In this document: one piece after another, positions 1 through 8,360 of the stretch | Layout: every line of letters begins with the position of its first letter | Position numbering within the stretch: the stretch's first letter is position 1 | Origin: Gemmatimonadota bacterium | GTDB lineage: Bacteria > Gemmatimonadota > Gemmatimonadetes > Gemmatimonadales > Gemmatimonadaceae | DNA: 64,000 nucleotides | Assembly (NCBI GenBank): GCA_026387915.1 | Contig: JAPLKS010000017.1 | Location: 186,001-250,000, forward strand | Direction: 5' to 3' | Notes under the pieces: generated by a model | The model's input: only the letters and a program-made list of their open reading frames with translations | Told to the model about the DNA's origin: nothing | The model's database searches: none | Program-made: the position numbers and the translations under genes

Positions 1-2
1 CA

Positions 3-665
3 CCGACCCTGCCAGCGCAGGGCGAAGTCGCGGCCGACTCGCGCGCCCAGACCCGCGCCGCATCGACGGTACGCGGGAGCACGACCTCCGAAGCGGTAAG
101 CGCCTCGGCATTTGCTGAGCGTCTGTCGGCGATCGCGGCTGGTGCGCGAGAAGTACTGGCCGCCAAGGCTCCGGAACTGGCTCGCGATGCCTACGAAAGT
201 TCCGCCGAATACGCGGGCCGTCGCGCGCAGGCGCTCGCCGTTTATGAGCGTCGCGAAGATGAATTCTTTGCCAAGAACTCACGCACGTTCGTCGTGCAGA
301 TCACGGCGAAAGACCCCAAGTACGACCCCGATCGCGAAATTCTCGACATTGGCCTCGAAACCGTCGCGCTTCCGATTGCCCGTGACCTTGGGGCCGCGCA
401 GCTGGCAGTGGCGTGCTACACGCGCCCCGTGTTCTGGTGCAGCCCCGACGGCGGTATGACCTACGAGGCGATGGGCCTCTGGCATGTCGCCCGTGCCAAG
501 GCGCGCGAGCTTGATGTGTTGCGGGCGCCTATCACGGTTCAAGCGCGCTTTGTGGTGGGGCATCGCGATGATCAGCACGGTGCAGCGGTCACGTTGATTG
601 GTTTGGAACTCGTGGCCCGCGGACAGGTGCTGGCAAAATGGGATGTCGCATCGGAAACTCGGTAG
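3..665 (+). CDS. hypothetical protein, 5' end outside window
   Basis: The reading frame is open from the first bases of the window and ends at TAG 663-665, so the gene starts upstream and about 220 C-terminal residues are visible. The visible N-terminal part is rich in Ala, Arg and Glu and probably helical (around 100-290). The C-terminal part has alternating hydrophobic strands (VVQITAKDPKYDPD, VEARFVVGH-like stretches) and looks like a small folded domain. No signal peptide can be judged and no family motif is recognised. A perfect hairpin follows the stop, so it is probably the last gene of its transcript. The ATG at 294 is internal, because the same frame continues far upstream without a stop. 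Confidence 0.6.
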   Translation, partial: PTLPAQGEVAADSRAQTRAASTVRGSTTSEAVSASAFAERLSAIAAGAREVLAAKAPELARDAYESSAEYAGRRAQALAVYERREDEFFAKNSRTFVVQITAKDPKYDPDREILDIGLETVALPIARDLGAAQLAVACYTRPVFWCSPDGGMTYEAMGLWHVARAKARELDVLRAPITVQARFVVGHRDDQHGAAVTLIGLELVARGQVLAKWDVASETR

Positions 666-685
666 TCGAAATAGCGAATAATTCG

Positions 686-709
686 GAGGGGCGACGTAAG
701 TCGCCCCTC
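686..709 (+). terminator. hairpin terminator after the partial gene
   Basis: Perfect 10-bp stem GAGGGGCGAC / GTCGCCCCTC with a GTAA tetraloop, 20 bases after the TAG at 663-665. There is no U-tract after it, so it may be a weak or factor-assisted terminator, or an mRNA-stabilising hairpin. Confidence 0.5.
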
Positions 710-838
710 TGGTGTATCGGCAAGAGTTTTGGTGATTCCTGTTAGGAACCGTTTGTCGCGCACGTGATGGCCCGAAGTTGCATTCGCTCGTCGCGCTGAC
801 CGTCGGTCGGTGGCCAGAAACGCCCCCTAATTTTATTG

Positions 839-1816
839 ATGCCCAGTATGTCCGCCACACTTGTCGGGCTCGATGAGTTCCGCCGCGCCTCCGAAGGGCT
901 GCGGGGGATCGCACTGCGTACGCCGCTCGTTCCGTCCGACGCGCTCGGTTCGCGTTTTGGCGTGCCGGTGTATCTCAAACCGGAAATGTTGCAGCGCGCC
1001 GGTGCCTTCAAGTTCCGTGGTGCGTACTGGTTTGTGTCGCAACTCTCGGCGGCTGAACGCGCGCGCGGATTGGTGGCGCCCAGTTCCGGCAATCACGGAC
1101 AGGCGGTGGCACTCGCCGCGCAGTTGTACGGCGTGCCCGCGACCATCGTCATGCCGACCAATGCACCGGTTGCCAAAGTGGAGGGCGCCAAGCGGTTCGG
1201 TGCCCGCGTCGTGCTCGAAGGAACGACCACCGCTGAACGCATGGCCAAAGCCGTAGAGATTGCCGACGGCGAGGGGGCGACGCTGGTGCCACCCTACGAC
1301 CATCCGCGCATTATCGCAGGGCAGGGAACGGTTGGACTCGAAATCGCCGAGGACATGCCGGACGTTGGGATGGTGCTCGTGCCGGTGGGCGGCGGCGGAC
1401 TGTCGAGCGGCGTGGCCACGGCGGTCAAGTTGCTGGCTCCCAATGCGAGGCTCATCGGCGTGGAGCCCGCCGGCTCTCCGAAGTTGACGCGCGCGCGCGC
1501 GGCCGGAGAGCCAGTCGTCATTCCCGCCAATCCGGACGGGCTCGCCGATGGCTTGCTGGCGGTAAAGATTGGGGCGCTTCCCTTTGCGCACCATCGCGAA
1601 TATCTCGACGACGTGGTCACGGTTCCGGACTCCGCCCTCGCCGGGGCGATGCGCTTCCTACTCGACCGTCACAAACTCGTGGCCGAACCGAGTGGCGCCA
1701 TCACCGTGGCGGCGTTGCTCGAAGGCATTGTGACACCCGCCGCGCGGACGGTGTGTGTGCTCTCCGGCGGCAACATCGAATGGAACGGCCTGCAGCGGCT
1801 GCTTGGCAATGGCTAG
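839..1816 (+). CDS. PLP-dependent serine/threonine dehydratase (or serine racemase) family protein
   Basis: Fold-type II PLP enzyme of about 325 residues, the size of single-domain catabolic threonine dehydratases and serine racemases. It has no C-terminal ACT regulatory domain, so it is not a full biosynthetic IlvA. The Schiff-base lysine is K58 in GAFKFRGAY; SSGNHGQ follows, and the phosphate-binding loop is VPVGGGGLSSG. The likely reaction is deamination of L-Thr or L-Ser to the 2-oxo acid and ammonia; racemase activity cannot be excluded from sequence. An in-frame TTG lies just before the ATG at 839 and another ATG is at 848; none has a clear ribosome site. Its end overlaps the next gene by 8 bases, which suggests translational coupling. 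Confidence 0.85.
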   Translation: MPSMSATLVGLDEFRRASEGLRGIALRTPLVPSDALGSRFGVPVYLKPEMLQRAGAFKFRGAYWFVSQLSAAERARGLVAPSSGNHGQAVALAAQLYGVPATIVMPTNAPVAKVEGAKRFGARVVLEGTTTAERMAKAVEIADGEGATLVPPYDHPRIIAGQGTVGLEIAEDMPDVGMVLVPVGGGGLSSGVATAVKLLAPNARLIGVEPAGSPKLTRARAAGEPVVIPANPDGLADGLLAVKIGALPFAHHREYLDDVVTVPDSALAGAMRFLLDRHKLVAEPSGAITVAALLEGIVTPAARTVCVLSGGNIEWNGLQRLLGNG

Positions 1817-3281
1817 CGGAAAGCGCGTCCTCGTCGCGGACGACAACCTGTCTGAACTCGGCACCATGCGTGCCGTGTTGCAGGAAGCCGGCTTTGACGT
1901 TGTCGCGGTCGCCGCTCGCGTGGAACTCTACGAGGCGCTTGAGTCAACGCCGGTGGATGTTCTACTGCTCAGCATCTCGATGGCTGGTGCCAGTGATCTG
2001 CAGCTCCTCAAGGAGTTGAAAAGCGATCGTCGCTGGTCGGATACGCCGGTGATGATGGTGTCGGACCTGGCGACCGACGACGTGACGGAACTGACTTTTG
2101 GCCTGGGCGCCGCGGATTTCCTGCGCCGGCCGCTCGGGCCTCGTGAGCTGGTGGCTCGCGTGCAGGCACAGTTGCGGCTCCAGCGCATGCTGTCCATGTC
2201 GAAACACGCACTGGTGCGAGCGGAAGAAGAGATGGTGCGCGCGCGCGAGGACGCCGAGAGCCGCCGCAAAGTCGTGGACATTCTGCACGAAGTGACGGGC
2301 GACCTGACGAGCGATGAGATCTATCACATCCTCGCGCGTCGCGTCGCGCGCACGCTCAAGCTGTCGCGCTGTTCGGTGATCTTGGCCAAGCCCGGCGATA
2401 CCGTGGGTGTGGTCGCGACGGCGTTCGACAATCCGTCGTTGCGCAACTTTGAGATTCATCTCGACCGATACCCCGAAATCATGGCGGCGCTGGCGCACGG
2501 GACGCCCGTGTTGGTGGAGGACGTGCAGAGTAATCCGCTGTACGTCGATATCCGCCGTGAGTGGGCGAGTAACGGCACGCAGGTGCCGGTGCGCTCGGTT
2601 ATTGCATTGCCGTTTACGATCGGCACCGTACAGGCGGGCGTCTTCTTCCTGCGCCGCATGGTAGACGAGGAACCGCTGACGAAGGAAGACGTCGCCTTTG
2701 CGGATTCGGTGATCAAAGCCGCCGTCGCCGCGATTCACCGCGCACAGTTGATTGAAACAACCAAGGCCGACAATGCGCGGCTCGAGGTGTTAGCGCATAC
2801 CGATCCGCTCACCCAAGTGCTGAATCGTCGCGCGCTGACGGCGCGCTTGGCGGCGGAGCTCGAGCGTGCTCGGCGCTACGACTCGTCGGTCTCGTTACTC
2901 ATGGTGGACCTGGACCACTTCAAGCGTATCAACGACACGCTCGGTCATTTGGCGGGCGATGACATGTTGCGCGAGATCGCGGCGATGTTGCAGGAGTCCA
3001 TTCGCAGTGTGGACGTCGTGGCGCGCTACGGCGGCGAGGAATTCGTGGTGGTCCTCCCCGAGACCAATGCGGCCGGCGCGGTCGCGTTTGCCGAGCGCCT
3101 GCGCGAACGCATTGCGTCGATGATCTTCGCCGAGGCGTATGGTGGCGCTCGCGTGACGGTCAGCATCGGCGTGGCGGCATACACCGCGCCGGGCGTTCCG
3201 TCGATCGACGCGTTGTTTGGTCTTGCCGATGAAGCGTTGTACCGCGCGAAGGCCGATGGGCGGAACAAGGTGTGCCAATGA
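1809..3281 (+). CDS. receiver-like / GAF / GGDEF diguanylate cyclase
   Basis: About 490 residues. Residues 1-125 resemble a CheY-like receiver (VLVADDN at the start), but the phospho-acceptor position reads LLLSISMAG with Ser55 in place of Asp, and the usual Lys near the end is Arg (FLRRPL). Then come a short coiled coil (about 130-165), a GAF-like domain (about 165-315) and a GGDEF domain. The active-site motif is RYGGEEF, preceded by RSVD with the five-residue spacing of a product-inhibition I-site, so c-di-GMP synthesis with feedback inhibition is expected. The start is the ATG at 1809, overlapping the previous stop. The stop overlaps the next start (ATGA, 3278-3281). Cytoplasmic; no membrane segment. 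Confidence 0.88.
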   Translation: MASGKRVLVADDNLSELGTMRAVLQEAGFDVVAVAARVELYEALESTPVDVLLLSISMAGASDLQLLKELKSDRRWSDTPVMMVSDLATDDVTELTFGLGAADFLRRPLGPRELVARVQAQLRLQRMLSMSKHALVRAEEEMVRAREDAESRRKVVDILHEVTGDLTSDEIYHILARRVARTLKLSRCSVILAKPGDTVGVVATAFDNPSLRNFEIHLDRYPEIMAALAHGTPVLVEDVQSNPLYVDIRREWASNGTQVPVRSVIALPFTIGTVQAGVFFLRRMVDEEPLTKEDVAFADSVIKAAVAAIHRAQLIETTKADNARLEVLAHTDPLTQVLNRRALTARLAAELERARRYDSSVSLLMVDLDHFKRINDTLGHLAGDDMLREIAAMLQESIRSVDVVARYGGEEFVVVLPETNAAGAVAFAERLRERIASMIFAEAYGGARVTVSIGVAAYTAPGVPSIDALFGLADEALYRAKADGRNKVCQ

Positions 3282-4363
3282 GCACGCGGTGCCCGGCGTG
3301 CGGCACCTTGTATGGCGGCGAGGCGAAGTTCTGCACCAAAGATGGCACGCGGCTCATACCGTTTGGTCCACCGCCCGTGGCGCCGCCGACCGCCGCTCCA
3401 GGTGCTGATGCGCGTGTGACGGCGCCTCGCGCGCCAACACCGGAGATCGGCCAGCGGCCGGTGCTGACGCACGCGAATCTCGCGGGGCAGGTGCTCGAGG
3501 GTCGCTACCGCATTGTCAAGAAAATTGGCGAGGGCGGTATGTCGTATGTGTATCTCGCCCATGACGTGAGCACCAACGAACGCTACGCGATCAAAGTGCT
3601 GTCGCCCGCGCTCTCGACCGATGAAAATGCCATGGCGCGCCTGCGACGTGAGGCGGCGCTTGGGATTCGGTTGGCGCACCCCAACGTGTGCCACATCGTG
3701 CGAATGGGCGAGACCGAAGATCGGCTGGTGTATGTCGTGATGCCGTTCGTGGAAGGCGAGATCCTCGCCGACCGCAACAACCGGATCGGCTTGCTGCCGT
3801 TACCCATGGTGGTGACGTTCATCTCGCAGATTGCCAGCGGCCTGCAGGTGGCGCATGAGCTCAAGATCATTCATCGCGATCTCAAGCCAGAGAACATCAT
3901 GGTGTGTACGCGCGCTGACGGCACGGAGTACGCCGTGGTGATGGACTTCGGGCTCGCCAAGGAACGCAAAGCCGGGGGCGAACTCGAGAAACTCACGGCC
4001 ACTGGAATCATTCTTGGCACACCGGAGTTTATGAGTCCTGAGCAGCTGCGCGGCAAGCCACTCGACGCACGCACGGACATCTACTCGCTCGCGCTGATGA
4101 CGTACGAAATGCTCACGGGCAAGCTGCCCTTTGAGGGACGCACGCAACAGGAGATGATGATCGCGCGCTTGCGCAACGATCCGATTCCGCTCCGCGAGCG
4201 CCGTCCGGGCATGGATTTCCCCGACGCGGTGGAACGGGTGCTCCTTAAGGGTATGGCTCGGAATGCCGATGATCGGTACGCGCGGAGCGTGGAGTTTGCC
4301 GAGGCGCTCGAGGCTGCCGCCAACGGCGGGGTTGGCGTGCTCGATCGGCTGTTCGGCCGATGA
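3278..4363 (+). CDS. Ser/Thr protein kinase with N-terminal zinc ribbon
   Basis: A 361-residue soluble Hanks-type kinase. It opens with a double CxxC-type zinc ribbon (CPACG at residues 5-9, then FC near 20) and a Pro/Ala-rich linker. The kinase domain starts near residue 75: Gly-rich loop IGEGGMSYVY, ATP-binding K106 (YAIKVL), catalytic HRDLKPEN with D201, DFGLAK with D223, and an activation segment ending FMSPEQL. There is no transmembrane helix, unlike PknB-type receptor kinases, so it should act in the cytoplasm. The start is the ATG inside the ATGA overlap with the GGDEF gene. The same ATGA overlap links it to the next gene, so kinase, cyclase and peptidase are probably made together. 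Confidence 0.92.
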   Translation: MSTRCPACGTLYGGEAKFCTKDGTRLIPFGPPPVAPPTAAPGADARVTAPRAPTPEIGQRPVLTHANLAGQVLEGRYRIVKKIGEGGMSYVYLAHDVSTNERYAIKVLSPALSTDENAMARLRREAALGIRLAHPNVCHIVRMGETEDRLVYVVMPFVEGEILADRNNRIGLLPLPMVVTFISQIASGLQVAHELKIIHRDLKPENIMVCTRADGTEYAVVMDFGLAKERKAGGELEKLTATGIILGTPEFMSPEQLRGKPLDARTDIYSLALMTYEMLTGKLPFEGRTQQEMMIARLRNDPIPLRERRPGMDFPDAVERVLLKGMARNADDRYARSVEFAEALEAAANGGVGVLDRLFGR

Positions 4364-6021
4364 GACACATGATGACGCGGCCGCCAGCGGTGATACGCGC
4401 GCTTTTCGGTGCGCTCGTGATGGCGTGGAGTGCACCGGTGGCAGCACAGCAGCGGGCCTTCGACGTGCTCGACTACAACATCACGCTCGATTTACCCGAT
4501 GCGGGCAAGACCATTGACGGCGTGGCCGTGCTGTCCGTGCGGCGCGTGCTGCGGGCCGACACACTCGTGCTCGACTTGCTCGATCTCCGCGTGCGCACAG
4601 TGCGGGTCGGTGCGGCGTCGGTTGCTTTTGTGCAGACCGAAGGCCACGTACGCATTCCGCTGAGCGGCGCCGTCGGGGACACACTGCTCGTGACGGTCTC
4701 GTACAGCGGCGTGCCGGTCGACGGCTTGATCATTGGTACCGATAGTGCAGGACGCTGGATGGCCTTTGGCGACAACTGGCCGAATCGCGCGCGCCACTGG
4801 ATTCCGTCGGTCGATCATCCGTCGGACAAAGCGACGGTCACCTGGACGGTGCGCGCTCCGTCCGCGTTGCGCGTGGTGGCCAACGGACAGCTCCTCGAAG
4901 AAACGCCGCTGCCGCAGCCGCGCGATCCCGACGGGTCGTCGGGTCGATCGATGGCACGCACGCTCACGCGGTGGCGCGAAGCACAGCCGATTGCCACGTA
5001 CCTGATGGTGATCGCGGCGGCACCGCTGGCCCGCTACGATCTGGGCCCCACGGCATGCGGCCTCGCTGAGATCGGTGGTTGCGTGCCCCAAAGCGTGTAC
5101 GTGGCTCCGGAGCAACGCGCCATTCTGCCGGGTGAGTTTGCTCGCGCCGGCGATATTGTGACGTACTTCGGTCGGCTGGTGGGTCCGTTTGGCTACGAGA
5201 AACTCGCGCATCTCCAGAGTAGCACGCGGTTCGGCGGCATGGAGAACGCGAGTGCCATCTTCTATGCTGATGCCATCTTCCGCCGCCGCGGCGCCGACGT
5301 GGGACTCATTGCACACGAGACCGCGCATCAGTGGTTCGGCGACCTCGTGACGGAGCGCGAGTGGGCGCACGTCTGGCTCTCCGAAGGATTCGCCACGTAT
5401 TTCGCGGCGCTGTACCGCGGGCATGCGTTTGGTGACTCCGCGCGGGTCGGCGATATGCGCCGGACGCGTGCGGAGATCGTTGCCGCGCCCGAAGTGGTCG
5501 TCCGTCCAGTGATCGACACCGCGCAAACCGATCTCTTGGCGTTGCTCAACACCAACAGCTACCAAAAGGGCGGCTGGGTGCTGCACATGTTGCGCGGTAT
5601 CGTCGGCGACAGTGCCTTCTTTGGCGGCATTCGTGACTACGTCGCCGCGCACCGGCACGGCACGGCACTCACCGACGACCTCCGCCTCGCGGTCGAGCGC
5701 CGAGCAGGCGTGCCGCTGGCGTGGTTCTTTGATCAGTGGCTGCGGCGTCCCGGGTTCGCCGAACTCACGGCGAGTTGGCGGTACGATGCCGCCGCTCACC
5801 GCGTGGTACTCGACGTGCGTCAGAGCGAGCGGTTCGGCGCTGTCCGTGCGCCGTTGACGGTGGCGGTGACCGATGCCGCTGGGACCGTGCATCGCGTGAC
5901 CGTGCAGCTGCCTGCCGATCGCTCCACACAGTTCGTGCTCGACCTTCCGCTCTCGGCGCCGCCGAAGGCGCTGCTGCTCGATCCGGACGTATCGCTGCTC
6001 GCCACCATCCGCCTTCCATGA
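4360..6021 (+). CDS. M1 family aminopeptidase, exported
   Basis: A 553-residue zinc metallopeptidase of the M1 (gluzincin) family. Residues 1-29 form a signal peptide ending near VAAQQ, so it acts in the periplasm or outside. The exopeptidase motif is GGMEN (292-296). The zinc site is HETAH (319-323) followed by E342 in WLSEGFATYF, the expected HExxH-x18-E spacing. It is shorter than the classical 850-residue enzymes and lacks most of the C-terminal helical domain, as in many bacterial short M1 proteins. The start lies in an ATGA overlap with the kinase gene and the stop in an ATGA overlap with the esterase gene. Confidence 0.93.
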   Translation: MRHMMTRPPAVIRALFGALVMAWSAPVAAQQRAFDVLDYNITLDLPDAGKTIDGVAVLSVRRVLRADTLVLDLLDLRVRTVRVGAASVAFVQTEGHVRIPLSGAVGDTLLVTVSYSGVPVDGLIIGTDSAGRWMAFGDNWPNRARHWIPSVDHPSDKATVTWTVRAPSALRVVANGQLLEETPLPQPRDPDGSSGRSMARTLTRWREAQPIATYLMVIAAAPLARYDLGPTACGLAEIGGCVPQSVYVAPEQRAILPGEFARAGDIVTYFGRLVGPFGYEKLAHLQSSTRFGGMENASAIFYADAIFRRRGADVGLIAHETAHQWFGDLVTEREWAHVWLSEGFATYFAALYRGHAFGDSARVGDMRRTRAEIVAAPEVVVRPVIDTAQTDLLALLNTNSYQKGGWVLHMLRGIVGDSAFFGGIRDYVAAHRHGTALTDDLRLAVERRAGVPLAWFFDQWLRRPGFAELTASWRYDAAAHRVVLDVRQSERFGAVRAPLTVAVTDAAGTVHRVTVQLPADRSTQFVLDLPLSAPPKALLLDPDVSLLATIRLP

Positions 6022-6947
6022 GACGGTCACGGTCGTTCCGCGCGCTTCTGGCCTCGCTGCTCACGCGCTGGCTCGTGAAAAATCGTCTCAGCCTGACGAT
6101 CGACATCAACGTGTGGCGCGCGCGCCTGCAACAGCGTGCGGAATCGGTTCGCTCACTCCCCGTCGGCACGCGCGTCACCGACGTAGACGAACTTGGAGTG
6201 TGCGGGGAATGGATTGTACCGCCCAGTGCGATTTCAGGACGTGTGATCTACTACCTCCACGGCGGCGGCTTCATTGGTTGCTCGCCGTCCACGCACCGGG
6301 GAATGGTCGCGCGCATGGCGGCGGAGTCGCAGGCGAGTGCCTTTGTGCTCAAGTATCGCCTGGCGCCAGAGCATCCGTATCCGGCGGCCACCGACGATGC
6401 GCTCGCGGGATGGGGCTGGCTGCTCAACAGCGGCGTCGATCCGGCTTCAACAGTCATCGGCGGTGATTCCGCGGGGGGCAACCTCACGCTGTCGTTGCTA
6501 CTCGCACTGCGCGACGCCGGCGGGCCGCTGCCAGCGGGTGCCGTTGTGCTTTCGCCCTGGACTGATCTCACCAACTCCGTTCCCTCGCGCATCAGCAACA
6601 ATGTGGCGGATGACATGCTCAAGGCCGAATTCTGCGCGCCGGTGAGTGAGATGTATCGCGCGGGCGCTGACCCACGGGATCCGTTGGTCTCGCCGCTCTT
6701 CGGTGACTATGCTGGGATGCCACCGCTCCTCGTCCATGTGAGCGATACTGAAATTTTGCTCGACGATTCGCTGCAGGTGGTCGATAAGGCGCGGGCCGCC
6801 GGCGTGCACGTCGAACTCGCGGTGTGGTCGCGTTTGCCGCACGTGTGGCACATTACCGCGCCGTTTGTGCCGGAGGCACGAGAGGCGATTGCGCAGATTG
6901 GCGCGTTCGTCAAGCGCACGCTGACGGCCACTCCAGCCGGCGTATAG
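6018..6947 (+). CDS. alpha/beta hydrolase, hormone-sensitive-lipase family esterase
   Basis: About 309 residues. It shows the oxyanion-hole motif HGGG (YYLHGGGFIG), the nucleophile elbow GDSAGG, an acidic residue in VSDTEILLDDS and a His in LPHVWH. That is the full catalytic set of the HSL / esterase family IV. The substrate is probably a short-chain ester or carbamate. The frame is open far upstream (to 5736), but the ATG at 6018 sits in an ATGA overlap with the peptidase stop and is the natural start. The N-terminus has a hydrophobic helix (about 5-20), possibly a peripheral anchor. It is the last gene of the overlapped run; 163 bases without visible signals follow. Confidence 0.9.
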   Translation: MRRSRSFRALLASLLTRWLVKNRLSLTIDINVWRARLQQRAESVRSLPVGTRVTDVDELGVCGEWIVPPSAISGRVIYYLHGGGFIGCSPSTHRGMVARMAAESQASAFVLKYRLAPEHPYPAATDDALAGWGWLLNSGVDPASTVIGGDSAGGNLTLSLLLALRDAGGPLPAGAVVLSPWTDLTNSVPSRISNNVADDMLKAEFCAPVSEMYRAGADPRDPLVSPLFGDYAGMPPLLVHVSDTEILLDDSLQVVDKARAAGVHVELAVWSRLPHVWHITAPFVPEAREAIAQIGAFVKRTLTATPAGV

Positions 6948-7110
6948 GGACCAGAAATCGCTAGATGTCGGGACTGGGCGAGGCTGGAAATAGGCACCGG
7001 TTACTCCCGAAAACGGAGCCTAACCCTGATGTCTACCCTCCCGAGGCGGTAAATTCAAAGGGGTTCGCGCGTTCCGCCATAGCCCCTCGACCTACGATCC
7101 CGAACACCCT

Positions 7111-8262
7111 ATGCGCATGCTTGTGCTCGGCGCCGGACTCCAAGGGTCCGCGTGCGCCTTTGATCTCCTGCAGCAGCCGTCCGTCACCGAAGTACGCCTG
7201 GCTGATCGACCCGGTGCGCCGTGGCCCGAGTTCTTGGCGCCGTATGCCAACGATAAACGCCTCGTCCGTGTTGATCTCGACGCCAAAGACAGCGCCGCCG
7301 TTGCTGCCGCGATGCACGGCATGACCGCGGCGATGTGCGCGCTCCCGTACTACTTCAATCTCGACATGACCCGCGCGGCGATCGCCGCTGGTGTGCACTT
7401 CTCCGATCTGGGCGGCAACACGGAGATTGTGAACCAACAGAAGGCGCTCGCTGGTGAGGCCGCCGCGAAAGGCGTCAGCGTCATTCCGGATTGCGGGCTC
7501 GCACCTGGAATGGTGAACATCCTGGCACAGCTCGGCATTTCACGCTGCGATTCGGTGAGCAAGGTCAAAATCTTCGTCGGCGGCCTGCCGCAGGCGCCGG
7601 AAGGGCCGCTCAAGTACCAGATCGTGTATTCACTCGAAGGGGTGCTCGACTACTACACGACCCTCTCGTGGGTCGTGCGCGACGGCAAACAGATGCAGGT
7701 GAAGGCGCTGTCGGAGATCGAGCCCGTAAAGTTCGACGCCCCCGTGGGCGAGCTCGAAGCGTTCCATACCGCCGGCGGCCTCTCCACGATGGCCGCGCGC
7801 TACGAAGGCAAGATCCCGACGATGGAATACAAGACGCTGCGGTACCCGGGACACGCGCACATTATGGAAGCGGTGCGCGAGTTGGGGCTGCTTGAGCTTG
7901 AGCCAATCAATGTGAAGGGGCAGATGGTGTCCCCCCGTGATGTGGCGGTGGCGACGATGGGTCCGCGCCTCAAGAAGCCGCGCGGTAAGGATCTCGTGGC
8001 GCTACGCGTGGTGGTGGACGGCATCAAGAATGGAAAAGCCGTGTCGCACGAGTGGGAACTCGTCGATCGCTTTGACGAGTCCCGCCGCATTACTGCGATG
8101 GAGCGTACCACGGGCTTCTCGCTCGCCATCACGGGACTGATGCAAGCCGAAAAGGCCGCGGGCCCTGTGGGCGTGCACACGCCGGACGAATGTATGCCGG
8201 GCGAACGCTACATCGCCGAACTCGCCAAGCGCGGCATCATGATTCGCGAACGCACGGCGTAA
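7111..8262 (+). CDS. saccharopine dehydrogenase family oxidoreductase
   Basis: A 383-residue NAD(P)-dependent enzyme. The N-terminal Rossmann motif is VLGAGLQGSA (residues 4-13), the form seen in saccharopine dehydrogenase-like and lysine 6-dehydrogenase proteins. A central catalytic/dimerisation part holds DCGLAPGM and YKTLRYPGH, both typical of this family. The length fits lysine 6-dehydrogenase or carboxynorspermidine-synthase relatives rather than the larger fungal saccharopine reductase. The exact substrate cannot be read from the sequence. A strong bidirectional terminator separates it from the oppositely oriented dacB, and it appears to be transcribed alone from the 163-base gap upstream. 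Confidence 0.85.
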   Translation: MRMLVLGAGLQGSACAFDLLQQPSVTEVRLADRPGAPWPEFLAPYANDKRLVRVDLDAKDSAAVAAAMHGMTAAMCALPYYFNLDMTRAAIAAGVHFSDLGGNTEIVNQQKALAGEAAAKGVSVIPDCGLAPGMVNILAQLGISRCDSVSKVKIFVGGLPQAPEGPLKYQIVYSLEGVLDYYTTLSWVVRDGKQMQVKALSEIEPVKFDAPVGELEAFHTAGGLSTMAARYEGKIPTMEYKTLRYPGHAHIMEAVRELGLLELEPINVKGQMVSPRDVAVATMGPRLKKPRGKDLVALRVVVDGIKNGKAVSHEWELVDRFDESRRITAMERTTGFSLAITGLMQAEKAAGPVGVHTPDECMPGERYIAELAKRGIMIRERTA

Positions 8263-8306
8263 ACCGCGGCGGGGGCATCCGTCCCGACGGAAGGGTTCGG
8301 AAAGTG

Positions 8307-8337
8307 AAAAGGGCGTCGCTTACGCGACGCCCTTTTT
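8307..8337. terminator. bidirectional intrinsic terminator
   Basis: AAAAGGGCGTCGC, loop TTAC, GCGACGCCCTTTTT: a 9-bp GC stem flanked by A-tract and T-tract, so it works as an intrinsic terminator on both strands. It sits between the converging oxidoreductase gene (ends 8262) and dacB (ends 8361). Confidence 0.9.
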
Positions 8338-8360
8338 GATACGTACCGCAACTGGGTGGC

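Noticed and set aside
4492-6030. 512-codon open frame on the - strand opposite the M1 peptidase gene
   Set aside because: The + strand frame carries signal peptide, GGMEN and HExxH; the antisense frame has none and is compositionally biased.
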